A DNA stretch of 30,229 nucleotides, from positions 1 to 30,229 of the forward strand of contig CAJPVJ010000256.1 of NCBI GenBank assembly GCA_905397405.1. Direction: 5' to 3'. A program made the translations under genes and the position numbers. The DNA comes from Oppiella nova. Lineage: Eukaryota > Arthropoda > Arachnida > Sarcoptiformes > Oppiidae. This document shows, piece by piece, positions 19,901 through 28,770 of this stretch. The first letter of the stretch is position 1; each line of letters opens with the position of its first letter. A model generated the notes under the pieces. It saw nothing but the letters and a program-made list of their open reading frames with translations, ran no database searches and was not told the origin of the DNA.

Positions 19901-22187
19901 AGAGACGAAGAGATGGATAGACAGCCACTGAAAGCCATTAAACCGGCCGTCGATATGATGGTTACGGTTAAGACGTATTTTAATCCAAACAAAGTCTATA
20001 TAATAACTGGAGGTTTAGGAGGATTTGGTCTGGAATTAGTTCCCTGGATGCTGTATAAAGGAGCAAGGAAGTTTTTAGTTACTTCTCGAGCGGGGATTAA
20101 AACAGATTATCAACGCTTTATTTACAACAGACTTCAGAGTTATTATAAAAATTTTAAGTATTTTTTCTCCGATTATATCATATCGACCGCCGATTGTATG
20201 ACTATTGAAGGCACACAACAACTCCTAAAAGAGGCCCAAAAGTTGGGACCCATTGGAGGGGTATTTCATTTGGCACTTGATCTCAAGGATTGCTTTATAG
20301 AGAAGCAAACGTTTGATAAGTTTTGTTCGTCTATTGATACCAAACATAAGATTTTCGCAAATTTGGATCAATTGACCCGAAAATTGGACTATAAATTGGA
20401 TTATTTTGTCGTATTTTCATCGGTCGCCAGCGGTAAAGGAAACGGAGGTCAGACTAACTACGGGTTTGGGAACTCTATGTGTGAACGCATTTGTGAACAA
20501 AGACGAAGAGATGGATTGCATGGTCTGGCCGTACAGTACGGACCCATCGGTGATGTCGGAGTGTTTGAGTCCTTAGAGTTGCAATCATTTCAACGGTCGG
20601 TCTTTGCTTTGACTGTAATTGAGAAACAGCGGATCCACTCGTGTTGCGATGTTTTGGACAAATTATTGGCAATTAATACACCGATTGTCACGTCATATGT
20701 GAGTTATCTATTCAAATATGATATTCACATATTGTCATAATTTTTTTGTGAATCCGTTTTTGTGTTAAAAACATAATTTTAATCAATTGTTAAATTACTA
20801 GCAAATTAACAACACATCAAACATTATCGGTGCGAAAAGCAATGAAAGCCGTCGATTAGTCGACAACTTATGGCGCGCACTGGGCATCGACCCGACCATT
20901 ACGCCCAACCACCTAACCCTCGGTGAGATAGGCTTGGAGTCCATGTTTGCCATCGAAATACAGCAACTATTAGCCAAACAGTGGAACGTCAACCTGACTC
21001 TCAACCAATTGAAAACCGTAACCATTGGTATGTTTAAGGAGTACGAAGCGGGTAATGGGACCGGTATACGACAACACCTGGATGAAATTAAATCATTTCG
21101 TAACTCTATGTTAAAACAAAAGTTTGTGATTCCTGTCAATAAGTATATCCGACTGAACGATAAGACGGTCGGACGGCCCGTGTATTTCATGCCAACACTA
21201 TTCATCAACTTTTCACTCTTTGAAACGTTGGCCCAAAGGCTTAATCGACCGGTGATTGGCCTCAACTGGACCCGGGAGGTGAGCGCAATGACAACCAGCG
21301 TACAGGTGCGCCAGTACTACTCCGACCTACTGGACCAACTGGTCCCTAACGGGCAGTACGATGTGGTCGGCTATTTGGATACGGCGTCCCTCTGTTCGGA
21401 GTTAGTGCTGAATGGGAGGGCAGTTAAGGGGGTACTCGTCGAGCAATTGGGTGAACACGTGATCGACGAGCAAATGAGCGATGACTTTATGATTGAGTTT
21501 ATGCTGAGAATGATCTCCAATGAGATACCAAACGCCGTTCGCGAGCGTATTGTACGAGCGATGAAAAATGTGCCTGATACAAAAGCCAAGATATCCACCT
21601 TGGTCACACATATCATAGATTTATCCAACAAAAGCCTCATTGCATCGGATTTGGAGGAGATCGTTAACATAATGTTCGCCCGAATGTCAATGTTTTTGGA
21701 CGATATGCGGCATAAGAGTCGCTCGTTTAGGTCGGCACTGAAGTCGACGATTGCCGAAAAGTGGGCTAAAATATCGGGAAAATTGATTATTATCCAGATG
21801 AATTTTGCACATTATATAGACGACATGATTAACAGAACTCTAGAGAAATATTCATTGCCTGACACTAAGGTTTTTACTGATTTTACTATGTTTTGTTATA
21901 TATTAACGAAAAAATATTGCTGTTCAAAACACAAAATTGAACAAGAGTAGCTTCTTGCTTAATTTAATTACTAATATTTCACCACATTTTTGCTTTTATT
22001 AAAATATTTTTATTAAATTATATCTAAAACATAATTCTACTATCTAATTGATAATTATAATATTAACCAGGCTGGTGTTACAAATATACGCGTAGAATTT
22101 GTGGGCAACAAATGCAATGAAATGACCCTGTCCATATTGCTTCTCACCGAATTATACGATAAAATTGACGATTCGCTAAATGCTTAA
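11241..22187 (+). CDS. FASN-like: Animal type I fatty acid synthase-like gene, 5'-truncated and probably altered (11 exons seen)
   Basis: Eleven exons in the order of animal FAS: KS (C-terminal half), MAT, DH, pseudo-methyltransferase/pseudo-KR, ER, KR, ACP, TE. They total about 7.05 kb, or about 2,350 codons (human FAS has about 2,510). FAS builds palmitate from acetyl- and malonyl-CoA with NADPH in the cytosol. Phases match at all junctions except the ER gap (exon 8 to exon 9). Retained active residues: KS His and the Lys/His of KSNLGH, MAT GHSFGE, DH His in DHCVDG, ER NADPH loop, KR Tyr, ACP Ser. Lost: KS active-site Cys exon, part of MAT, part of ER, and the TE triad. Long open exons argue against an old pseudogene. 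It could be a recently decaying copy, a divergent paralogue with altered release, or a mis-assembled locus. Confidence 0.85.
11732..12566. mobile_element. Possible non-autonomous DNA transposon in an FAS intron
   Basis: The ends AATACCCTGAATATGCG (11732-11748) and its exact reverse complement (12550-12566) form 17-bp terminal inverted repeats about 835 bp apart. Just inside are further imperfect copies in both orientations of words such as GTATAATCCGC and CGTACTATACGCGGAT (near 11750-11830 and 12455-12545), a subterminal repeat pattern seen in MITE-like elements. The interior is AT-rich with no transposase frame. No clean target-site duplication was seen. It occupies most of the 1,224-bp intron. 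Confidence 0.5.
12827..13091 (+). CDS. FAS-like exon 2: ketosynthase, catalytic Lys/His segment
   Basis: Acceptor AACAAG|GTTGGTGAC, phase 0, so the protein reads TSTK-VGDLEE across the junction, as in the family's GTKVGDPQE. It contains ALKSNLGHTEAGSGMAS with the second KS catalytic His and the Lys. It ends in phase 1 at CCTG|GTCAGT. The KS fold is otherwise well conserved here. Confidence 0.9.
13229..13501 (+). CDS. FAS-like exon 3: end of ketosynthase and linker
   Basis: Acceptor TTATTTAG|GT, phase 1. It encodes ISNLGMGGSNAHIILEPN, the conserved closing motif of FAS ketosynthases (GGSNVHIIL). The KS-MAT linker follows, ending with GMPYRG, the counterpart of AMPFRG. Donor AGAG|GTTAAA, phase 1. 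Length 273 bp, frame-neutral. Confidence 0.9.
13519..13895. repeat. A-B-A block: tRNA-Thr 3'-half repeats flanking a copy of MAT exon
   Basis: Direct repeats 13519-13644 and 13770-13895 (126 bp, one difference seen) flank 13646-13772, which is an exact 127-bp copy of 14368-14494 from the MAT exon downstream. Each repeat carries a tRNA 3' half: anticodon arm CCTGA-CTTGTAA-TCAGG (anticodon TGT, threonine), a damaged T arm (GGATCAAGTAGTCC, two extra bases compared with GGTTCAAGTCC), the 3' acceptor strand and a TTTT. The 5' half of the tRNA is missing, so neither is a functional tRNA. The block lies wholly in an intron. Confidence 0.95.
13998..14504 (+). CDS. FAS-like exon 4: malonyl/acetyl transferase, active-site part
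   Basis: Acceptor ATTTTAG|GT, phase 1. It encodes LRPLWLLFPGLGGQW (the family's FxGMGTQW region), then GIIGHSFGEIACAYADGCLS with the nucleophile Ser codon at 14285-14287, then GLMAVVGLS and CHNSKDSVVVSG. Between DLKKLF (about 14222-14238) and ITPDGIIG (14260 on) roughly 26-36 residues present in other animal FAS proteins are absent without breaking the frame; no intron signal lies there. Donor TCAG|GTACTA, phase 1. Bases 14368-14494 have an exact copy upstream in the intron. Confidence 0.9.
14565..15419 (+). CDS. FAS-like exon 5: end of MAT, linker, start of dehydratase
   Basis: Acceptor CTTTCAG|GG, phase 1. The MAT part contains ELPYHSQHI, carrying the second MAT catalytic His, then RSTKWLSTT and AVVLELGPHSLFKK. 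The linker PVPRGTPSIGSLIKWDHS matches the family's PRGTPLISPHIKWDHS. The first DH hotdog follows: YLDHCVDGSPIFPATGF, with the catalytic His in HxxxGxxxxP. Donor ACAG|GTATTT, phase 1. The frame is intact over 855 bp. Confidence 0.9.
15420..16181. other. FAS intron, nothing else recognised
   Basis: AT-rich intron of 762 bp. A 91-codon open stretch at 15663-15938 has low-complexity composition and no family match, so it is not called a gene. Confidence 0.6.
16182..16906 (+). CDS. FAS-like exon 6: dehydratase, second hotdog
   Basis: Acceptor CACCTAG|AT, phase 1. It encodes DIYKELHIMGLDYGPKFQ (human VYKELRLRGYDYGPQFQ) and GNFVTYMDALLQCMM, with the second DH catalytic Asp and Gln. A variable acidic insert (TNEHDTSVV, DDGNDTDSD) follows, then TPIVKYLE. 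Donor GAG|GTGACT, phase 0. The last 89 bp and the donor lie in the left arm of a perfect inverted repeat (16818-17038), so in pre-mRNA the donor could be paired. Confidence 0.9.
16818..17038. repeat. 97-bp perfect inverted repeat of exon end and donor, around a CT microsatellite
   Basis: Arms 16818-16914 and 16942-17038 are exact reverse complements. The 27-nt spacer is almost pure CT. The left arm is exon 6's final 89 bp plus 8 bp of intron including GTGACT; the right arm is an antisense copy inside the intron. Transcripts would fold into a 97-bp duplex covering the 5' splice site. Confidence 0.95.
17129..18518 (+). CDS. FAS-like exon 7: pseudo-methyltransferase and pseudo-ketoreductase region, start of ER
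   Basis: Acceptor TTTAATAG|GTG, phase 0. This 1,390-bp exon covers the poorly conserved non-catalytic core of animal FAS. Landmarks: SHLVIMRDTPDLW, a stretch resembling NGFLLTVF (human GGFLLMHTV), VWLVANDSSINGITG, then LMNCLRLEPGGENWRY (human LVNCLRKEPGGH). Near the end, GLQWYDSRH and IIFKDVMLVSG match the start of the ER domain (human LNFRDIMLATG). Donor TCAG|GTAATA, phase 1. The frame is fully open. The region stabilises the dimer in mammalian FAS and has no catalysis. Confidence 0.85.
18587..18714 (+). CDS. FAS-like exon 8: enoyl reductase, N-terminal fragment ending in a stop
   Basis: Acceptor ATCAAAG|GT, phase 1. It encodes FSDCTFGFEFVGRR and RVIGVGMERCVGTS, matching human DCMLGMEFSGR and RVMGLVPAEGLATS. 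An in-frame TAA then follows at 18712-18714. The family continues with about 45 more residues (LW-VP-WTLEEAA-VPVVY) up to the NADPH loop. No donor in the required phase was found before the stop, and no matching exon up to 19337. Other frames after the stop remain open for only a few dozen codons and do not restore a clear match. Confidence 0.7.
18715..19337. other. Gap in the ER domain: AT-rich, no exon recognised
   Basis: About 620 bp where the rest of the ER substrate-binding region should be encoded. The first ~70 bp are GC-richer, like degraded coding sequence. The remainder is AT-rich, and I found no segment resembling TVPVVY-type sequence. Confidence 0.5.
19338..20698 (+). CDS. FAS-like exon 9: enoyl reductase core and ketoreductase
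   Basis: Acceptor TTACATAG|GA, phase 1. It starts at GESILIHSAAGGVGQSAI, the ER NADPH-binding loop. The ER Lys (GTEEKK) and Asp (NSRD) match residues tied to catalysis in mammalian ER. GKHIGKVVIKM closes the ER. KR follows: VYIITGGLGGFGLEL (NADPH loop), VFSSVASGKGNGGQTNYGFGN with catalytic Ser and Tyr (Tyr codon 20459-20461) and Asn, then ERICEQRRRDGL and GPIGDVGV. Strong donor TAT|GTGAGT, phase 0. This is the best-conserved exon and looks fully constrained. Confidence 0.95.
20802..21869 (+). CDS. FAS-like exon 10: acyl carrier protein and inactive-looking thioesterase
   Basis: Acceptor ATTACTAG|CAA, phase 0. The ACP has GEIGLESMFAIEIQQLL; Ser codon 20940-20942 is the phosphopantetheine site (family LGLDSLMGVEV). 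The TE follows: GRPVYFMPTLFINFSLFETLAQRL matches human [23 protein letters not shown], and VIGLNWTRE matches YGLQCTRA. The nucleophile elbow GYSYGA is replaced by GYLDTA (Leu codon 21375-21377), and the Asp motif FLFDGS is replaced by VLVEQLG. Donor CTAAG|GTTTTT, phase 0. A longer read-through frame to 21950 exists, but splicing to the next exon restores TE homology. Chain release by this TE appears impossible by the usual mechanism. Confidence 0.85.
22071..22187 (+). CDS. FAS-like exon 11: thioesterase C-terminus
   Basis: Acceptor TTAACCAG|GCT, phase 0; 38 codons plus TAA. NIRVEFVGNKCNEMTLS aligns with human VSVHVIEGDHRTLLEG. The catalytic His of EGDH is not present (VGNKCNEM). It ends in an amphipathic helix like the last TE helix. 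An AATAAA follows at 22229-22234. Confidence 0.7.
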   Translation, partial: AGVTNIRVEFVGNKCNEMTLSILLLTELYDKIDDSLNA

Positions 22188-23018
22188 AAATTATTCTACA
22201 TTTTGAAATATCTGTCCACAAAATATGAAATAAATGAGAAAATTATTGCTTTTAAGTAAATTTACTAATAATAAGCTGCAAAGTTTGATTATGAGTATAG
22301 ATTAAAAGTTATTAGCTTAAATAAAATAATTCATTAACAATATTTAAAAAGATATTATACTATAATAAGCTAGCTATGTAAATATTTAAACAATAGAATT
22401 AATTAAAAAATTTTATTGATAATGTTAAATTAATTATTTATATAGTATTTTTACTGTAAAATCAAAATCAACACACATTTCTTTGAATCATAACTTTTTT
22501 ATTTTTATTAATAATTTTTATGATGAATAGAGAGAATACAATAATAATTAGTTATTAAACACGAAATATGTCTTAAATTATACATACATTTGATGTCATG
22601 TTTCGCTCATTTAATATTTTTTACAGACAATAAAGTATTTTATAATAAAAACTAAAATTATATACAAAAATGTATATAATTTAACAACTTTTTTGGTTTC
22701 AATTTTGAATAACATTTAACAAACATAAATGCCAACAAAATGTACAAGTTCAATTTAGTAAATGAGTTGAAAGAGAGAGGGTGTGTGTAATGATATGTAA
22801 TCATATAGAGAGAGTAACAACAAATTTAGCAAGGTATAACAATTTTAAATGATTAGCCCGACTGTACATTAGAGAAAAGCGCCTACAGTTTTACCCTAAA
22901 ACACATAAAACCATACCTTTTCACTCAATGTAAGTCGCGGCCAATACTATTGGTCCTATTATTACACTATTATTAACATAAAATCCTAGTATTTATTATT
23001 TATATCGCAGTCCGTTGT
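22188..23018. other. Convergent 3' region between FAS-like and glycine-rich genes
   Basis: AT-rich spacer with no gene. It holds AATAAA at 22229-22234 (+) for the FAS-like transcript, and AATAAA on the minus strand (22997-22992) just past the stop of the glycine-rich gene. A short GA/GT-rich stretch lies near 22770-22812. Confidence 0.5.
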
Positions 23019-24301
23019 CTAATAAGCCTTTTTGCCGCCACCGCCGTAACCACCGGACACACCACCACCGAAGCTCTTGGCTCCACCACCGTATCCACCG
23101 GCGCCTCCTCCATAACCTCCCCGTCCGCCTCCGAGACCGCCACCGAAACCGCCACCAAAACCACCGGCGCCACCAGCGACACCAATACCGCGACCATCAC
23201 CCCTGGCAACGATGGTCTGGATGTCCTCCTGGACTGGATTGATCTCCTGTATGATCCGTCTGTAGGGTGTGATAACCTCCCGGACCTCTTGGATGATGGG
23301 TTTGGACACCTCGTGGAACAGGTGGTGGGGCTCGTCAGCGGACGAGGACTGTTGGGTACCTCCACCGCCGCCCTCGTGAGCCTGTTGTACGTTGATGTGG
23401 GAACTGGAGCTACGGAACAGTATGTTGAGAGGTATACTGGAGGCGCCCACCTCGATGGTGGTCGGCGCTACGGCGCCCTGGGATGGCACGTCACGGTAGT
23501 CCACGCGGTGTCTGGAGATGATAGCGGCGTTGACTATACCGCCCCCTCCGCCACCGCCGCCTCCTCGTGAGAATCCACCCCCGAATCCACCGAACCCTCC
23601 GCCGCCATAACCGCCACCGCCGTATCCGCCGCCTCCGAAACCTCCGTATCCGCCGCCACCATAGCTGCCGCCTCCGAAACTGCCGCCGTATGAGCCCCCG
23701 GCGCCACCTCCGTAGCCGCCGGCGTTACAGTAGACAAAAAGTAGGGATACAATGAACGGCTATAATATAAATGTAGACATGAAGTGATTAGTCATACATC
23801 CAGGTAATAGATGTGAAGTATGATTTATGTTACTAGACAGTTTAATTATGATTTATTTTACAGTTTTTATAGTTTTATTATTATTAATTAAGTTTAATTT
23901 ATTTAGATTATATTTAAAGTATTAGCAATTATTAACAAAGCCGATACTGCAATATAATACAGTACTATAGGCATAAATATAGTTGGTCATTTGAAAAATA
24001 ATAAGCATTTTGCTTTTAATTATTAATTTTAAAAATAATTAATTTTAAATATTCGTGCACAAATATGGCCTATTTACTAAATTAAAAGTTTCTCTTATTA
24101 AAACCAAATCTTAAAATTTAATTTACAGCCTTTAAAAATTAAATATTAAATACTCTATAAGTAAACTATCGCTTTGCTAAATATCATACAGAATATATGA
24201 TTTAATATTCAATATTTAAATAATAAAACATAGTTTAGTTTTTAATAATTCCAACAAATTACAACAAATTTGTAAATAAATACATTACTTACTTTAAACA
24301 T
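23019..24301 (-). CDS. Glycine-rich secreted cuticle-type protein (two exons, 249 aa)
   Basis: Exon 1 coding is only 9 nt (24301-24293, Met-Phe-Lys) ending at the strong donor AAA|GTAAGT. After a 533-bp intron with acceptor ATTATAG, exon 2 runs 23759-23019 (246 codons plus TAG). A tiny signal-peptide exon is typical of arthropod cuticle genes. The protein has a signal peptide (PFIVSLLFVYCNA), an N-terminal YGGG/FGGG repeat block (about residues 18-75), a non-repetitive central domain of about 115 residues (from NAAIISRHRVDYRD to EDIQTIVARG), and a C-terminal Gly/Tyr block ending GGGKKAY. The central part contains QEVREVITPYRRIIQEINPVQ, resembling a block I recall from chelicerate cuticle proteins. 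Probably an extracellular cuticle structural component; tyrosines suit cross-linking. Confidence 0.85.
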
Positions 24302-24374
24302 AATTTAAAAATTAATTTGACACTACAATTAAAAATAATAAATATTGACAATACACTAGCAAATTTGAATAGTA

Positions 24375-24412
24375 AACTGAGGTGTAGATGCGCGGCACAT
24401 GGAGTTTATATA
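24375..24412 (-). promoter_or_regulatory. TATA box and initiator of the glycine-rich gene
   Basis: TATATAAA on the minus strand (24412-24405) and an arthropod initiator TCAGTT (24380-24375), about 32 nt apart. The leader from there to the ATG at 24301 is about 77 nt. A textbook TATA-Inr core promoter. Confidence 0.75.
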
Positions 24413-25281
24413 GCCTTCCCCTTCAACCGCTAATTACATGCACGGCACCAGACGTACAGACTTAGACAATGACCACTAAATACTTAAGTGGGGGCCGGGA
24501 GAGGGGAGGGGATGAGAGAGAAAAACAGACTGTTAAGAAAAATAATAACATTATTACTACACTAACTGAAAGTGAAATCTATTTTACAGTTTTGTTTTGT
24601 TTTGTATGGCATTTGTTTGGGTATTATTTTCTCGCACTTTTTCATAATTATCTTTTAGTTTTTGCGATTTGATAGCAAAATATTATAACAAAAAACAACA
24701 AAATCATAATAAATAAAAAAGTTTTTCATTTATTGTTTTTGAATATACTGCAAGGGCTTTTGCGAAACCATTGCACACTTACACACAATACCTGTGCCCT
24801 AAGCTAACGGTGCGATCAAATAAATAGTACTGTACTGTATGTATGTAGCGATGGAGAGATAAATTTAAAATTTATTTTATTTATTATGATTTAATAGTAA
24901 TACTTGTGAAACAAATACTTTGTGTTTAAGAGATGAGAGATTGTGATTATCCCGCAGACACTGCTATTATAGTGGATATTAACTGGTTATTATACGTGGG
25001 GAGTAACAAGGTATTATACAATTTAAATTAAATATTTTTACCAAAATACTGTAAAATGTATTTATTTGATGCCTTAAATTAGTAAGTAAAATATTTTTAA
25101 TTTATGGGAAAACTTCCTTGCTGAGTTTATTTTATATTTATCTGTAAATTAAAATAGTATTTATTTTGTTATTTTTTAATTATTACCACCTTTATGGCCC
25201 CTCTAACTATCCTAATGGATTAGCCATTAAATTGAGACATTGAATATGTGTGGGGAGAGAGTGAGAGAGTATTTAGATTAC

Positions 25282-25391
25282 GAGAGAGAGAGAGAGAGAG
25301 AGAGAGCATTTAGAAAAACAATAAGTATTACAATATGTTTTGTATGCAAAATCAAAAGTAATAAAAGTATTTCACGTTTGCGAATAAAAAT

Positions 25392-25434
<43 letters not shown>
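25282..25434. repeat. Paired GA and CT microsatellites
   Basis: (GA)n at 25282-25306 and (CT)n at 25397-25434, about 90 bp apart and complementary to each other. Shorter GA runs lie at 25255-25269. Such pairs can form a hairpin and are polymorphic in length. Confidence 0.95.
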
Positions 25435-25436
<2 letters not shown>

Positions 25437-26462
25437 TATGTAATTCAATATATTTGTTACAAAAATTTAAATGTTTTTCTTATTGTATTTTATAAAATCG
25501 TTTTTTCATTTTCTTATACACAATACGTGTTGTAAAACATATTATAGTTTACGATATAAAGCATGAAATCACTATTATTTAATAGATTTGTTGCGAATAA
25601 TACAATATTATTGTGATATTATAATAAGAAAAATAATATTTAATTATTATGTATACCGAATTTCACTATAAAAGCCTTTTTGTTATGATTGTGTATTGCA
25701 TTCATAAAAAAGGATTATGGGATTAATTAATGCCAAATATTTTTGTTATTTACTTATTTGGTAATGAGATAAATCAGGCAGGTCATCATTATCTCATAAA
25801 ATTTGATACTGTACAATATTGTATAAGCAATACAAATTATATGAGAATAAAATATTTTTTATTTGTCATAAAATTTTAAGCTATACTTTGAATTTTGTAA
25901 ATAATTATTAAACTTTCTACAATATAGAAAAATATAAGTTTAAAATAAATATTTAACTTTTAATTAGATTCTTTTAACATCTAGCTATAAAAATTAATAT
26001 ATTTTAATTTATTTTGATTTTTAGTAATTAATCATAGAATTCATTAATTATATGATAATAGATGATAGGTTACACTATGAAAAATAATATATATATTTTA
26101 TTTGTTTCTTATTAATCTGATTAGTTAATTACCCCACTAACATATTGGTTATTTAATTAAATAATTAGTTATATTAGAAAATAATGCATTTTAAAAATAT
26201 TTAAATATGATTACCTCTAAAGTGTAATCATTTATTTTAAAACAAAATATTATTTAAAACAATAAATCATAATGTATTATGTAATACTATTTTAATAATA
26301 TATTGGGAAACACCATATCATGTTTTAATGTTTAGTTTATTTATAAAAAATAATATTCATATTCATGTACATTGTACATATTCATTGTTTTTCATTATAG
26401 ACTATAATTTATAATATAAATATATTACTTTGCTCCAACTTTATTAAAATTTAAATAATATG

Positions 26463-26621
26463 AGTTTTAGACAACCAGAGTAACGTTAGCTATTTTTTTT
26501 ATATAAATTATAATTCTACTTAAAAGTCAATTATTCATACAATATTCATACGTTTAAAGTAAAACAGTAACGTTATAATTATCCGGATAAATAGCCAACG
26601 TTACCCTGGTTGTCTAAAACT
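26463..26621. mobile_element. MITE-like element with ~32-bp inverted repeats
   Basis: AGTTTTAGACAACCAGAGTA at 26463 and the reverse complement of its end (TTACCCTGGTTGTCTAAAACT) at 26621 form inverted repeats of about 32 bp with two mismatches. The 159-bp element has an AT-rich centre and no coding. No clear target-site duplication was seen. Confidence 0.65.
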
Positions 26622-27109
26622 TATATATTAATCTAAAAATTAAACTGTAATTTGTTTTTGATCATTTATTTAATATTTATATTAAATATTTTAAAATAAT
26701 TTTGGACTATGAAAGAAATAAATTATATTAAATATTTTAAGTATATTTTTAACATTTAATTTTACTTTATAAAAATAATTTTAATTTTAAATAATGATAT
26801 TATTCTACTTATATTATATAATTTTCTTACTAGACAATTTTTCTACATAAAACAAAAAATAATTATAACTTTTATCTAATATTTTGCAATATTTTTTCGA
26901 ATGACCCTAGTATAATATTAACGTTATTAAATACACTGATGAGATAATTATGTAAATTATTTACTCATAAATTTTGTTAAACAGACATGCATCTACGTAC
27001 AACTATTATTTATAATTATCTATTAATCTAAAACAATAAATATATTACTTATATAATTGCATTGTATTTATCCCATAGATTATCACAATGAGAGTGTGTT
27101 TGTGTGCGA

Positions 27110-27171
27110 GCACAGGTATGTCACCAGCAAATAGTTATATACTGTACAGTACAATAAGCATACCTGTGCTA
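27110..27171. repeat. 12-bp inverted repeat, possible small element
   Basis: AGCACAGGTATG (27110-27121) and its exact reverse complement (27160-27171), with weaker pairing outside the arms. Could be a degraded terminal-repeat element or a chance dyad. Confidence 0.4.
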
Positions 27172-28467
27172 TTTTACCCAAACACTATACAAATACTAAG
27201 CACTTGTATTGTATGCTAAATCTATTATACTTTGAAAATAAAAAAAATATGTGCAATATTTTTTCCTTAATAATAATTTCAATTAATTTTGAAGTTCAAG
27301 TTAGATAAGAGTTTTTTATTTAAATACAAATTAAACATACTGTACCTTAATTATTATTAAGCCATAGGAATTTATATTGTATATTAAACTAACAATAATT
27401 GTCATAAATTTTAAAATATACTCGTAAATAATTAATTTAATAAATATTTTATTAACATACTAAAATTATATTCAAAGTATAAAAATTTGTTAAGTGTTTT
27501 AAAAATAAATTTTACTTTCATTTAAAATAAAAATTATTAAAACAAAAACTGGTAAAATAAATGAATGATTAGAATCTGTTTAAAAATATTTAAAAACTAA
27601 ACCCTTTTATTATTATTCCCATTGTTTTGGTATTTAAAAGCATTTTTAAAAATTTTATTTATTTATTTTTGATGTGAATCTCAGACTATAATGCAATATA
27701 ACGGGGCTATCAGTGTCTGGTGGGGGAGTGGGTGAAAAAAATTTATTGATAATTTTATTTTTATTTCATTTTGCGCTGATTTGCTTGTATGTAGGTTTAA
27801 TATTATTTGTTAATTTAATATAGTTCAGTATGATATACATTAGGCAATCATATTTGACTATTATAAGGTTAAATGTTAAATAAACAAAAATGTAAAATAT
27901 CATTTATATCATGTAATATCATTTATATGAATAATGTTTTAAATATTTGTAAGCTATTTGTAAAATATATAAATTATAAATAACAAGATAGATTGGCCAT
28001 TATGCTTAATCCAGAAATATATCACATAGTTTCTATACTATTTATAAATTATATTTATATTTAATGAATAGTTTATTAAAATTGACTTTAAATAATTATT
28101 TTAATAACTTTTTATAATTTTAAACATAATGATTGTACAGCATAGGTTAATATTCATGGGCTACAGAACCCAGTTACTAATACCAATAACATTAGTAATT
28201 GATGTAGATCAAAAATTTTGTTAATGTATGTTGTACAGTCTTGTTAATCATACTTTAACATGACACAATTTTAATACTCAGACTATTGTAATTTACGAGA
28301 AACATAATTGTTAATTTCTAGTCAAATTAAATGTTGAATCATTAATAATCTATCAAACCAAGGTTTATATAATATAACATATCAATAAATAGATTTTTTT
28401 ATAAATTATAATATTGTATTACACACATGATAACATTTTTAGATTTGAATCTGAACACTTATCCCTA

Positions 28468-28640
28468 TATCTCTGTGCTGCAAACCAAAGGATACTTTCA
28501 TATCTATTCATAATGTAAGCTAAAACTAATGTAGAGAACGTGCACTCATAGCAAACTAATGCATAAAAGTTGTTTCAAATGCTTTACAGTCATAACGTAA
28601 GCAGAGTTGAAAGTGTCCTTTGGTTTGCAGCACAGAGATA
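28468..28640. mobile_element. MITE with ~33-bp inverted repeats and TA target duplication
   Basis: The ends TATCTCTGTGCTGCAAACC (from 28468) and its reverse complement (to 28640) pair over about 33 bp with two mismatches. TA dinucleotides flank both ends (28466-28467, 28641-28642), the target duplication expected of Tc1/mariner-type elements. 173 bp, no coding capacity. A non-autonomous mariner-like MITE is the best reading. Confidence 0.7.
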
Positions 28641-28770
28641 TAGTTACCTGAAATGCTATATTGTTTTGAAATATATTTACGATTAATAGCCAAATCGTGA
28701 TCACAATTATAAATAGTATGTTATGTAATCATACTTATAATATAATTATGCTTATATTTTACATTATAAT

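Noticed and set aside
20699-20740. Read-through end of FAS exon 9
   Set aside because: A strong GTGAGT donor at 20699 and restored ACP linker in the next exon show that this is intron.
21870-21950. Read-through end of the TE exon with a CC-containing tail
   Set aside because: Splicing at 21869 to 22071 restores alignment with the FAS TE C-terminus; the read-through has none.
23015-23755. + strand His/Arg-rich frames and other frames over the glycine-rich gene
   Set aside because: Shadows of GGX codon repeats; the minus-strand frame has signal peptide, splice sites and promoter.
28131-28250. Weak inverted repeat GATTGTACAGCATA / TATGTTGTACAGTC
   Set aside because: About 14 bp with two mismatches in AT-rich DNA; too weak to call an element on its own.
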